A DNA stretch of 64,000 bases. Origin: Chlamydoabsidia padenii. Its lineage: Eukaryota; Mucoromycota; Mucoromycetes; Mucorales; Cunninghamellaceae. Below, piece by piece: positions 1-10,718 of this stretch. Position numbers and translations under genes: made by a program. The first letter of the stretch is position 1. Each line of letters starts with the position of its first letter. The stretch covers positions 124,001 through 188,000 of the forward strand of contig JAIWND010000002.1 in the NCBI GenBank assembly GCA_025330725.1. Direction: 5' to 3'. The notes beneath the pieces are model-generated. The model had not been told where the DNA came from and searched no databases. It saw nothing but the letters and a program-made list of their open reading frames with translations.

Positions 1-881
1 TGGTTAAGAATAGTGTCGAGAGCCACAGCGGTCTTACCAGTTTGACGATCACCAATAATCAATTCACGTTGACCACGACCAATGGGCACCATGGAATCGA
101 CAGACTTGATACCAGTTTGCATAGGTTCGTTGACAGAGTGACGGGGCAAGATACCGGGGGCCTTGACTTGGACACGAGAGCGACCGGTGGTTTCCAAGGG
201 ACCTTTACCATCAATGGGGTTACCGAGAGCATCGACCACACGACCCAAGATACCAGGACCGACAGGGACATCGACAATGGCACCAGTACGCTTGACAGTA
301 TCACCTTCCTTGATCAAACGATCGTTACCGAACACCACAATACCGACGTTATCAGCTTCCAAGTTAAGAGCCATACCCTATAAATACACACCCAAAAAGA
401 AAAAGAGTTGATTATTCATTGCCTCATTACATACAAACACCTCCCCTTCTTTCTTGCTTGCTTACCTTGAGACCGCTGGAGAATTCAACCATTTCTTCGG
501 CTTGGACGTTCTTCAAACCATAGACACGAGCAATACCATCACCAATGGACAAGACACGACCGGTTTCTTGAAGGTTGGCTTCAGAGGAAGAACCCAAGAT
601 ACGTTCTTCAAGGATGGAAGAGACTTCGGAGGTGGAAGGCTTGGCAGTAGCGTAGGTACGTAAAGCAGAAGCAGCACCAATGTTCATGCGGACCTATTAA
701 AAAAGGGTGGTAGTCGTTAGTATATATAAACTTTTCTAGTGCTTGTTCCTTTTTTTTTCATAATGACAATATAAAAGTGCCATGGTGTTGTTGTTCATGT
801 TGAATAGTCACTTACAGCAGGAGAAGCCTTAGCAAAGGCAGCCAAAGCAGGGCGAGCAATACGAGTAGCGTTTCTCAACAT
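1..881 (-). CDS. ATP1: ATP synthase F1 subunit alpha, mitochondrial (5' part; runs off the window)
   Basis: Catalytic-head subunit of mitochondrial F1Fo ATP synthase. Exons 881-816, 693-466 and 377-1 join in phase with GTAAG donors and TAG/ATAG acceptors. The protein starts [16 protein letters not shown], a basic, acid-free amphipathic mitochondrial presequence. The N-terminal beta-barrel domain follows ([28 protein letters not shown]), then the nucleotide-binding domain with the P-loop [13 protein letters not shown] near the window edge. The C-terminal half lies outside. The start was chosen because it opens the presequence and exon 1 splices cleanly. The region has strong, regular coding quality with no breaks. 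Identity is essentially certain from the alpha-type P-loop and the [21 protein letters not shown] stretch. Confidence 0.97.
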
Positions 882-1035
882 GACCGATATATAATTATAG
901 AAGAGTAGAAAAAGAAGGGAAGAAAAGACCAGCCTGGAAAAAATCACAACAAAAACTCTTTTTCAGTGACTGCCCATGAAAATAATTTGGCCTCTCTTCT
1001 TCCTTGGCCCCCTGTCCATTTTTTTCTACATGCGA

Positions 1036-1047
1036 TTCAAATACCGC
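1036..1047. promoter_or_regulatory. Recurrent promoter motif, ATP1 copy
   Basis: Reads TTCAAATACCGC on the plus strand, about 155 bp upstream of the ATP1 start. It is a one-base variant of the TTYAAAYCCCG motif seen upstream of many genes in this window. Confidence 0.4.
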
Positions 1048-1978
1048 TCTTCCGCCAAGGCATCTATTCCCTAACTTGATGAATCATTAAAGTAAGCACG
1101 GCAAAAAGAGATGCATGCAGAACTTATTCTTTACTTTAATATATTGATCAGTGTTTGATCCATTACCGAAACATTTGTAACAAAGCATCAAACTATGGGC
1201 TGCCATCTGATTGGCTGAAATTGATAAAATGTAACTATTTCAAACCCCGTATGGTACTTTACCCCTTTTTTTCATCAACCCTTTTCTTCTGCCTATTGTG
1301 TAGAACAAGGGATATCATTCATTTTGCAGGTGCCATATGACTTTACATTTGTGGGAAGATATTTGGGAATCATCACCCTGAACAGTCAGGTAAGCACTGG
1401 GGATCATTGTTTCGATTGAAAAAAAAAAAATGTCTGCTTATGATCAAATCGTAGGCATATCCTTCTGATGCCTACCCCTATTGTTCCTCCTGCCAACATC
1501 ATTCAAACTGATATCTGGTTTTTTTGTTATTTTAGCTAATATCAAGACCTCTCAAACGGATTATTTCCTTGACTTGAACAGTCATTGACACTTTGGCTTT
1601 GGCATCAACAATTATTGACTGTATCTTTTGGGGCTCATTGGGTGATGCAGATCATAGATTTTTTGTATTAGATGACCTGAAATGTATTTAATAAAGCTAC
1701 CTATTATTTTACTGTCTTTTATCTTGTTTGATAGGAATGATCCTTCTTTGTGATTTAATATGACTATGTATGCTCGCATTGATAGTAAACGAATATTCAA
1801 ATTCCGCCACCTAATTTCAGTATCTGTCAAGTAAGACAAATTTTCATGATCAATCAAAGCACATTATGTTGCCTATAAACAAATGTACTACTTGAATAAA
1901 TATAGTTATAAGAGTTACTGATCAAGTGCTTCCTCTTGTCAATTTATTGGTTTCCATGTAGCGCGAACGGCCAACACA

Positions 1979-1992
1979 GCGGGGTTTGAAAT
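1979..1992. promoter_or_regulatory. Recurrent promoter motif, MPS1 copy
   Basis: GCGGGGTTTGAAAT, about 130 bp upstream of the MPS1-like start, in CGGGG-to-AAA orientation relative to the gene. Confidence 0.45.
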
Positions 1993-2123
1993 TATGGCCC
2001 ATTGTTTTTTTTTTTCCTTTTACTGAAAAGCGCATTCAGATTTCTTTCTTCTTTTCTCCTTCTTTGATTCAATCCATATACCACAAATCAACTACCTATG
2101 CTATAAAAGCCAACTAGTATATA

Positions 2124-3528
2124 ATGCCTGACTCCATGGACCCACAGTTGTTATGGTACCGGAATTCACAGTTATCTAATTCAACACAACAATACTCCAA
2201 CAATGATGCGGGTGCATCCAATCCTCCTTCGACTGTTCAAGAATTAGCGAAACAACTGAAGGCATGGAAAAAGAGACAAGCGGAACTGGTTGCAGAAGAC
2301 TCTGACGATGATGACGGTATAGAGTTTGCCATTGCACAATTACAACAAGGTAAATCACTCACGCCACTAAACGCTTCACCACCCGACAATAACAACAATA
2401 TCACTCCATCAACGCCACCCACTTCAACAAACAAACCGACTGCTATAACCAACGACACTGTTAAAAAGCGCAAAGTCGATCTACACAACTCGTCTGATAT
2501 CTTTTCAGATTCACCTCTTCGATCTGCAAAGGAATCCTTATACCCAACTTCTCAAACAAAGTCGATAAAACATCAAGCAACCAATCCATCTCCAGGCAAC
2601 GAAGAAGTCAATGCACAAAACATTATTGAACAGATCAAATTTGGTGGTTTACAGGTAAAATATCCTTTTGGCTTTATTTATTCATTCAAGGTACTGACCG
2701 ACTTTTTCTTCTTAGAACATCCCATCCTATCGACCACAACGACAAACAAGTACAGTACAGTCAAAGCCATCACAGGAACCAATAAATGACTTTGTAAGTG
2801 TATAAAAAACTGACTATATCTCCTTTTAATCTCCATCTTTTTTGCATCAAACAGGAAACTGCAGGACGACCATCTAATAACAATACCAATAAATCAATAA
2901 ATGGATCCCAGCATTACCGACCTGTCAAGCAACCATTACAATCCAAGGCGATAAACATTTACCAGGACCATGATTACAACAATGGTAAAACACCACCACC
3001 ACTTGTCAAATCCGCGTTATCTCCAAAACTCAATCCTAAACAACCGACCAAAGAAAATGGATCAATCAAGGACGAACCAGTACTGACGGGCGATCTACAA
3101 GTCCGGGGGAAAACTTATACTATTTTGAATATCATTGGTAACGGTGGATCTAGTGCGGTGTATCGTGTTTTGAATCAGGAAACCAAAGCAATCCAGGCAC
3201 TCAAACGCGTGAACACCAAGCATCTCTCCCCGAATTTGAAGAATCAATACAAAAGGGAAATCAATTTTCTTGCAGGACTCAACGAAAAAGGGTGTTTACA
3301 TGTGGCAATGATGTATAACTATGGAAATAATCGTGAAACGGGTATCATAGACATTGTAAGTATCGAAAAAGATCATGTGATCACTTGATTAATATCCTTT
3401 TTCTTCTACTCTCTAGATTCTTGAATTGGGCGATATTGACTTTGCCGCCTACTTACAAAAACAGCAAGTGAAGCCACTGAACATGAACTTTGTCCGATGG
3501 TATGGTCAACAAGTAAGTAACTACATTG

Positions 3529-3570
<42 letters not shown>

Positions 3571-4188
3571 CAGACTAATAGTTTATTTCCTATGTATGTA
3601 TGTAGATGCTTGAATCAATTGCCGAAATACATCGATACAATCTGGTGCATTACGATATCAAACCGTCAAATTTCATACTCAAGAATGGATCGCTCAAGCT
3701 CATTGATTTTGGGATATCCAAAGCAGTGGATAGCAAAACAGGATTAACAGCGGTGGAACACCCTATGGGCACCTTGAGCTATATGGCACCTGAATCACTT
3801 TCAGATAAAATGTCATCTAGAGGTAAACCTACTATGGTAAGTGGGATAAAATGATTACCACAGAAAATGGTCTCACTTTATTTTGTTTTTATAGACGGGG
3901 AAACCTTGTGATATATGGGCCTATGGTTGTACACTGTATCAAATGGTTTATGGCCATACACCATTCCATAAAATACCACAAGAAAAGAAATCTCTTCATA
4001 TCACGGATCCATCTATTCCCGTCAACTATCCTTCGGTCGTCACCTTTTATCCTCCCTCTTCGCCTGCAATTTATATCAATGTTGGACCTAACACCATCGA
4101 CATCTTGAAGGCTTGTTTGAACAAAGATCCTCTTGCCCGACAATCGGCTAAACAGCTATTGGAACATCCCTTCTTCCATCCAATGTAA
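2124..4188 (+). CDS. MPS1: Dual-specificity protein kinase, MPS1/TTK family
   Basis: Kinase of the spindle assembly checkpoint and spindle-pole duplication in this family. Six exons (2124-2654, 2716-2793, 2855-3355, 3417-3512, 3606-3836, 3895-4188) give 576 residues, all in phase. Residues 1 to about 285 are low-complexity and polar. The kinase domain spans about 288-574: glycine loop IGNGGSSAVYRV, VAIK-type lysine in ALKRVN, catalytic loop VHYDIKPSNF, KLIDFGISK, then MGTLSYMAPESL and DIWAYGCTLYQMVYG. The GGSS loop, the DIKPSNF loop and the GTxxYMAPE segment before an extended loop match MPS1/TTK rather than CDK or Aurora. The HRD arginine is tyrosine (HYD), while the catalytic Asp and Lys are kept. 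Intron 4 carries a 40-base A run. A KKRKVD stretch near residue 115 could be a nuclear signal (inference). Confidence 0.88.
3529..3568. repeat. Poly(A) run of about 40 in MPS1 intron 4
   Basis: Uninterrupted A run shortly after the donor GTAAGTAACTACATTG. It is on the sense strand, so it is not a polypyrimidine tract. Confidence 0.9.
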
Positions 4189-4403
4189 ATAGCGTTCCCC
4201 CCCCCCACACCTCCACAATGTATTGACCACGCTATTTATAAAATACCATCCTTCCTCTTCCCCTCATTTTTATTTTAAATACACCACACAAACTTAATAA
4301 AGATCATACTATTGCATAGCTTGCCATTTATTCATTTACATTTATCCTTTCATTAAAATGTGGTCTTTATTAAAACTAATACTACAATCAAAAAGTGTTT
4401 ATA

Positions 4404-5542
4404 CTATTTTAAAAAAGCATCATCAAAAGCATTTGATGTGGTTTGGGGAGAGACGTCGAATAGAGAATCAAATGTTGTATTGATGGGTGTAGAAGAGTTT
4501 GATGTTGTGGCTGGATGGGTGACGGGACTGACGCCACCAAAAAGTGAAGTCAAATCATCACGGAATGATGATGTGCTGGATGGTTGACTACTTGGACCCT
4601 CGAAGGCAGACAGATCAAATCCATATTTCGATGACGATGCTTTGGTGGTCGTCTTGTTGTTAGAAGAAGCAGGATCAAACAATGATTTGGTGGTGGCGGC
4701 GGCACGTTGCGGAGATCGAGTTGCTTGTTGTTGAGGAGATCGGATAGTGGTGGCGGCACGCTGAGGAGGTGAGAGTAAAGGTGAAGCTGTTGGTGTTACT
4801 TTTGCTGATGATCTGCCAAATTCGGTTTCCATCATATTGAGATCCGGGAATTTGGCTTCTACTTCGCTAATGTCCACATTAGGTGTTGGCGCACGTTTCA
4901 TTTCCGTATCCTCTTTTAGTCGGTTCAGGGTCGGTGTCTGGGCTTTTTTCTGTTCGTGTTTTGCTGAGAATGGATCGATCGAGTTGGTATGGCCGCCCAT
5001 CACAGGTGATGTTGTTGTATCTTGAACCTTGGCAAATAAATCGTGGTCGGAAGCAGTCGAAGAGAGAGCAAATACATTTGTATCATCTTGAGGTGGTGAT
5101 GATGATGATACTTTTTCCAGTTCAGAAATTTCGTTTTCCAAATCATGGACTTGTTGTTGAGAATCATCGATCCGTTGTTGGTAATGTTTGGATTCCTGTC
5201 GATACATTTGTAGTTCACGGGTTAGATCGTCTTTCTTTTTACGCTGAGCATCCACACGTTGCGTCAATTCCTCCGCTGTACGTTTCAAGTCGTCTAGATG
5301 TTGTTTTTCCTTGTCGATCGATAATTGTAATGCTTGTAGTGTGTCATCCATACTGTGCTGTTGTGACTGAAGCGATCCGATTAACGAGTTTTCCGTCGCA
5401 ATTTGTGCCTGAATCGAGCCGAGATTGCTTTCCAGCATGGATCGATTTTGATGTCCATAGTCTGTTGTTGTAGGAGGTTCTTGTTGTTGTTGTTGTTGAG
5501 GAGGAGGAGGAGAGAGCAAAGATGTATTGTTATTATCTTCAT

Positions 5543-5579
<37 letters not shown>

Positions 5580-7242
5580 GAGGAGTCAGTGACCAAACCG
5601 AGACCAATGTAGTGTTTTAATACTTACCAGAAGGTTGGTCATCAAGTCCCAAAAGATCAGCAAAAGCAGAAGATGAAGGAGGATTAGTAGCAATGGGTTG
5701 AGTATTGTTATTGTAGACAGAAGTGGTGGGTGGTAATAACTGAGTGATGGATCCAGGAAGCATAGTTGGTATTGGTGTCCCAGCCATACGACGATTAATC
5801 AAATGCATAGCCACACAAAATTCTTGCTCTGTGAGTTCACCCCTACATTGAGTGTCAGCCAAATCCCAAATCTTTGCCAAATCCGTTTCTGGTAGTTTCG
5901 AATGACGGAAAAAGTGGACAGCGTCGGCACCTATACACAATTAGTTTAGTATATCAACTTTGTTCATTGTCATTCTCTTTCCCCTCTAGTTTACCTGATA
6001 CAGACCCCGTTTCATTGATTGCCAATTGTTGAAATAAAATTTTATATTTTCCATGTTCTTCCGGGGTTAAATTTAATTCACTGGATGGAGCAGAGAAGCT
6101 GATGGTAGGAGATCGTCCGAGTTCACTAGAGACTCTTGGTTGATTATAAGTTGATTCTCCGGTGTTGCTAGATCGCATAATGGGTGATCGCATCGTAGTG
6201 GGTTGTCGTCCGAGGGTGAGTCGACCTGTTGCGGCAGCATAAATGGTGGCAGGTAAAGTGGCAGGTAAAGTCGCTAGAGAACCATTCAGTGTGGCAGATA
6301 TAAAATGCATGGCGATAATAAATTCCGTTTGGTTCAAAGACCCAGATTTTCGTGTGTCGGCCAAATTCCAGATATGTTGAAGTGTACTTGATGGCAAGTT
6401 GGATCGGTCAAAGATGGTGGTAGCCCTGGAGCCTATTTATATGAAGATAAAGAGATATATTCAATTAACCTTGATCATTAATCAATTAGAATGATGAAGC
6501 ACTACTTACCTTGAAGTACACCATTGACAGGTCCAGCATTTTGGAATAGTTGAATATAGTTGTTTCGTTCGTCAGGTGATATGGTATCAGTAGTAGTTGG
6601 TGTCGTCATTTTTGGACTGGAGAGGTGGGTTTGTTGAGCCATGTTATCAGGTCGATTTGCTGGTAAAGGCGGTTTGGCTGATACAATACCTTCAAAGTAA
6701 GGCATAGGCACTGTAATTAAAAAGCTTGATTAGTCGGGGGAAAAACTCAATTCTATTTCCTTACCAGCAGTGGATAAGACAGGAGTACTAGTTAATTTCC
6801 CATGTTGTGCACAAGCAATGAGTTTCAAGGCAACACAGAATTCCTTTGTCGTCAAAAACCCCTTGTTTTCTTCGTCTGCTGCTTCCCATATCTATACAAG
6901 TATATATATATATGAAAGGAAGGGATATGAGAAAGGAGTAAGACAAGGATGTATGATGCTTATTTTATTTTTTACCTCGTCCAGAATGTTAGGCGGAATG
7001 GATGTTTTTTTGAAAAAGACCATGGCTTCATCTTTAAGTACAATACCTTTATTGTCAGTATCAACTTTAGAGAAGAGATCCAGGTAGGCTTGGCGTTCAT
7101 GAGCATCTAACTGACTTTCCCACTGAGCTGGGAAAGTGAGAGAGTAAGTAAAAGACAAGGTTATGATTAGTTCAAAAGAGAAAACAAACAATTACAAATT
7201 AAACTACTTACAAGATGGTTGTGTTTGATCGTTGGTGTGCAT
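4404..7242 (-). CDS. EDE1: EH-domain endocytic scaffold, EDE1/EPS15-like
   Basis: Early clathrin-mediated endocytosis scaffold that binds NPF-bearing adaptors such as epsin. Seven exons (7242-7212, 7127-6976, 6891-6765, 6710-6510, 6432-5995, 5930-5628, 5536-4404) join in phase to 794 residues. There are three EH domains: about 13-95 (YLDLFSKVDTDNKGIV, IWEAADEENKGFL), about 148-235 (IWNLADTRKSGSLNQTEFI) and about 291-375 (KIWDLADTQCRGELTEQEFC). The IW(D/N)LAD cores are typical. A Gln-rich coiled coil follows at about 450-560, then a Ser/Thr/Pro/Gln tail with FDL, DSLFD and DDAF peptides that could bind adaptors (inference). I see no UBA domain, so it is shorter than yeast EDE1 (about 1,380 residues). 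Three EH domains plus a coiled coil exclude PAN1 (two EH). The first exon codes only MHTNDQTQPS. Confidence 0.88.
5544..5574. repeat. Homopolymer run of 31 in EDE1-like intron 6
   Basis: A run on the plus strand, so T run in the gene's sense, ending about six bases before the 3' splice site at 5537-5538. Confidence 0.85.
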
Positions 7243-7312
7243 GGTTTGAAGGATTACATGGAAAAAAAGAGAAGTAAAAAGGGAAAGACTGGAATTTTTT
7301 AATCTACATGTG

Positions 7313-7327
7313 CCCCGGAGTTTAAAT
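7313..7327. promoter_or_regulatory. Recurrent promoter motif, EDE1-like copy
   Basis: CCCCGGAGTTTAAAT, a degenerate copy about 75 bp upstream of the start codon at 7242. Confidence 0.35.
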
Positions 7328-7409
7328 ATAGTCTTGATGGTATAAACCGTATAGACCATCAAAGTACAGAGTTTATTCAAGATGACTAAACTACAATACA
7401 AGTATACAT

Positions 7410-7820
7410 CTAGGCATAATCAACCACCTTCTTGGTATAATAAGCCCCAGCAGCAAAAGAAGTAACAGCAAGAGCGATGGGCAGAGCTTTCTTGGTTTTG
7501 ATCGCGCGAGGAAGCATAGCACCGGTCAACAAGAGAGAAGTGCCTACAGCCATTTCATGTCCACCATTGGCATTTTCTTTAATGAGATAACCAGCCGCAC
7601 CATAAAGACCACCAATACCAATACCAGCTACCAAGGACGGAATCGAGCGTGTTCGAGCAAAACCAGCAATTCCCCTACAAGAAAAAAAAAAAAATAGATC
7701 AAACAAGGTGTGAGTATAAATATAAAAAAAAAAAAAAAGAGAGAGAGAGCAAGCCTATCCTAAATGTTCATACCCGGCAAAGCAAAGAGCGGACATGGTG
7801 AAGGCAGGATGTTGAGACAT
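7410..7820 (-). CDS. TMEM14 family small membrane protein
   Basis: Exons 7820-7774 and 7674-7410 give 103 residues starting MSQHPAFTMSALCFAGG. The protein is glycine-rich with four hydrophobic helices. Typical family landmarks are GIAGFARTRSIPSLVAGI, GLYGAAGYLI and a Lys-rich junction (RAIKTKKALP) between the last two helices. Family members sit in mitochondrial inner or ER membranes; animal TMEM14C helps move porphyrin precursors in heme synthesis, but that role is not shown for fungi. The length (about 100-115 residues) fits the family. A stretch resembling the TTYAAAYCCCG promoter motif lies 107 bp upstream. Confidence 0.85.
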
Positions 7821-8245
7821 TGGGTTGTTTGTTCTTGTTGTTGAGAGGTCTGTGGAAAGAAAGAAAAAAAAAAGAGAAGAGGAATGACAGCCTCCTCATG
7901 TAGAAGAGGGTAATAAAAAAAAAACGTTCAAATTCCGACGCCGAAGTTCCGCCTTTCTGCCTATTTGTGCTTATTCACATCGTCTCGCTCTCCCCTACTT
8001 TACTAATTCCTCCCAGAAAGTAGCCCACAGAAAAGAAGCACACTGACGGATGGACTCAAGTTTTAGTAACATGTGCTATTACCATTGTATTACAAACACT
8101 TCAATAAAAGGCGGGATTTAAACTCGAGCAATTGCATGAATCAATATGTAGGTGGGATAAAAAAGATTGTTTTATTTCAAATTTATCTTTGGCATTATAG
8201 CAAAACTATGTACAAACTAAAACTACATTGTTCAGGGTTAATCTA
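7821..8245. other. Intergenic between TMEM14 promoter and INTS3 3' end
   Basis: TTCAAATTCCGAC at 7927-7939 faces the TMEM14 gene. GCGGGATTTAAACTC near 8111-8125 has no gene start close by. A short open frame at 8073 overlaps the INTS3 end and shows no family features. Confidence 0.5.
7927..7939. promoter_or_regulatory. Recurrent promoter motif, TMEM14 copy
   Basis: TTCAAATTCCGAC, 107 bp upstream of the TMEM14 start codon. Confidence 0.45.
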
Positions 8246-10677
8246 TCAATCTTCGTCGCTGCTTTCTACTACTTTTCGATTCCTTTTCCGAGTCCCAGTG
8301 GTCGTAGTTTCTATCATTCAAAAAGTAAATGTTTGTCAGTATCAATTATCATGTTATTCGATACTAAACTACTTCCTTGTTCACATCGTTCATTACCTTG
8401 AATCCATTCTTTTGGCCATTCTTGATTGATACTTGCTGCTGTTTTTGATAACTTCACCATGAGGGGTCTATTTTGGAGGTAAAGATCTAGTAGATTGATA
8501 AATTTAAAAAAAAAAAAGTTGTCAATAGTTGGATAAAGGGATGTTTTCCTTTTGATGTTTGACATTTATCTTACCTAAACTAATCGAAGAGCTATTGCTG
8601 TCCATCCACCATAAGCGTAGCAGTTGTATAAAATGAGCAACTAGTTTGTAAAGATCGTTGCTCGAATCATCAGCCAAAACATCGAGTTCATCCAGGATAA
8701 GATCAAACCAATCAACCAGAGTGCGATATAATTGATCCGGGTAACGGTCATGCCATGCCTTTAGTACCACCAATGAGAATTGCATCCTAGATACCACGTG
8801 CGTTTCTTTTTGATTTGAGATTTGCACAATGGACCTCAAAAGTTCTCGAGTTGGTGCAATATTGGATAGTATTGTCAGCAAGTGAGGAATCATATCGGGT
8901 CGATCTATTTTGCTCCAAAGGAAGGAGTTAATGAGTATGATGAATATGACTGTGAAAGAGAGAGAGAGAGAGAGAGATGTATTACTTACAATGTTCTTTT
9001 AAAGGTCGAATAAAGTCAGAGGTGGCTAGGTGATTAACCAATTCAGATGATACTTGTACTTCAGCATTTAGTAGTTGCCAAATCGAGGAAGCCATGTAAA
9101 CATCGCTTTCTACAAAGGAGGAATCTACAAAGTGAGTAAAATGATGTTAGTTTCTAATGAATTATATCAAGATATGCAATTATGATGATACCTAAATAAC
9201 CAGTATCAAAGTGATCGCCAAAGATTCGTATAGATTTGAACTTTACAAGGCATACGAGTTCACCGATCTAAACAGAAGGAGAAGAGTTAGTATCATGACT
9301 TATATACATACCATACCCAATATATTCTTGTCCACCCCCCTCCCCAGTATTAACTTACTTGGTTGGGAAGTAGCATTCTAGATATCAAATTGAGCAAGTT
9401 GATATTTCCCATTGTTGCAGCGGCGAATTTCCGATAAACCAGAGGAATCACTTTATAAAACGATTCCGTGTTGTATTTTGACAGTAGCTATAAATATTAA
9501 AAGTCAAAAGATGACAATATGCATGTATATATGCTATATTACCTTTAAATCCTTCCAAAGGAACTGACCAAGGTGATCACTTTTTTCTAAATCAGAGGCA
9601 GTATCAAAGTTTTGTAGGGCAAAATCTTCGTAAGACGTGGTTACCAATGATATCCAATCGGCTGATTCTTCATACATTAGATAGTTGTCCGTTTTCAGTT
9701 GACTATATCGTAGAGAGAGAGAGAGAGAGAGAGAGAGATGTTAGTAATGTTCTTCCCCCTTTCTTTTTCTTTTTCTTTTTTTTTTCTTCTTCTTACCCAG
9801 CAATGAAGTGCCACCATCGCATGCCGACAATATATTTTTTACCCTTATGACATTGATGGACCAGGTAGCCCAATAAATGAATCATCCTTTCCCTTGTTGC
9901 TGTATCATCTTTATTATTCCAAAAGACGACAAGTAATAAATCCAGTGGGTCCTTTGTAGTGTCCAGTATCATTTCGTCTTCAGTCAGTTCATCAGTATAT
10001 TTCGTATAAGAGTTTTCGAGTAAAAGACGACTGGCGAGTTTCAGGATTGGTGCTGCAATGCTCGGTGCCAGTGTTTCGGCTGGTATGGACTATAAACAAG
10101 GAGAAGATTAATTTATGATTGTTTGATACGAACCCTTACCATTCGTAAAAAGACAGCCAGGATTTCCTTCAAACTTCGTTTCGCGATAATCAATTGGACG
10201 CTAAATTCTTCGTCTTGCACATCAAGTTGATCCAAAAGTAACGTGGTGCAGGAGGTCTTGAAGCGATTTAAAGCATCACCAAAGATCCAGTAAGATTGAT
10301 TCGATTGCATGCCTGTGTCAGATGAGTCAGTATTGTGTTTATCGTCATCGCCATCGCTGGAGTAATCACTTTCGCTGTCGTCTCCAAATAGATCTGGTTG
10401 CTGTAAGAGGGGGTTGGATAGACCGGGTTCTACCATTGATATGGTCGTCGTTGTAGGAGGGTTATTATTGTCATTGTTGCTTGTCTCCATACCTGTCGAT
10501 GTTGGTTCACATAAGTTGTCGTTGACTTGTGATGAAGGCTCAAGTACTGGTGCCATATCGGTATCATCGTCTAAATCAGTAGGCTCCAAGTTTCTTGATC
10601 CACGTTCTACCAATGTATCTCGATTCAGTTCGTCATTGCCAGAAGATGTTTCTTTTCTTGAGTGTGGGTCGTCTATT

Positions 10678-10718
<41 letters not shown>

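Larger units (their letters stand above)
882..2123. other. Intergenic, divergent ATP1 / MPS1 promoter region
   Basis: No convincing gene. The short open frames here have no recognisable domain and no coding bias. There are two motif-like sites: TTTCAAACCCCG at 1238-1249, unassigned, and GCGGGGTTTGAAAT at 1979-1992, next to MPS1. Confidence 0.6.

Noticed and set aside
8073..8429. 118-residue plus-strand ORF at the INTS3 3' end
   Set aside because: Overlaps the last INTS3 exons antisense and has no recognisable features.
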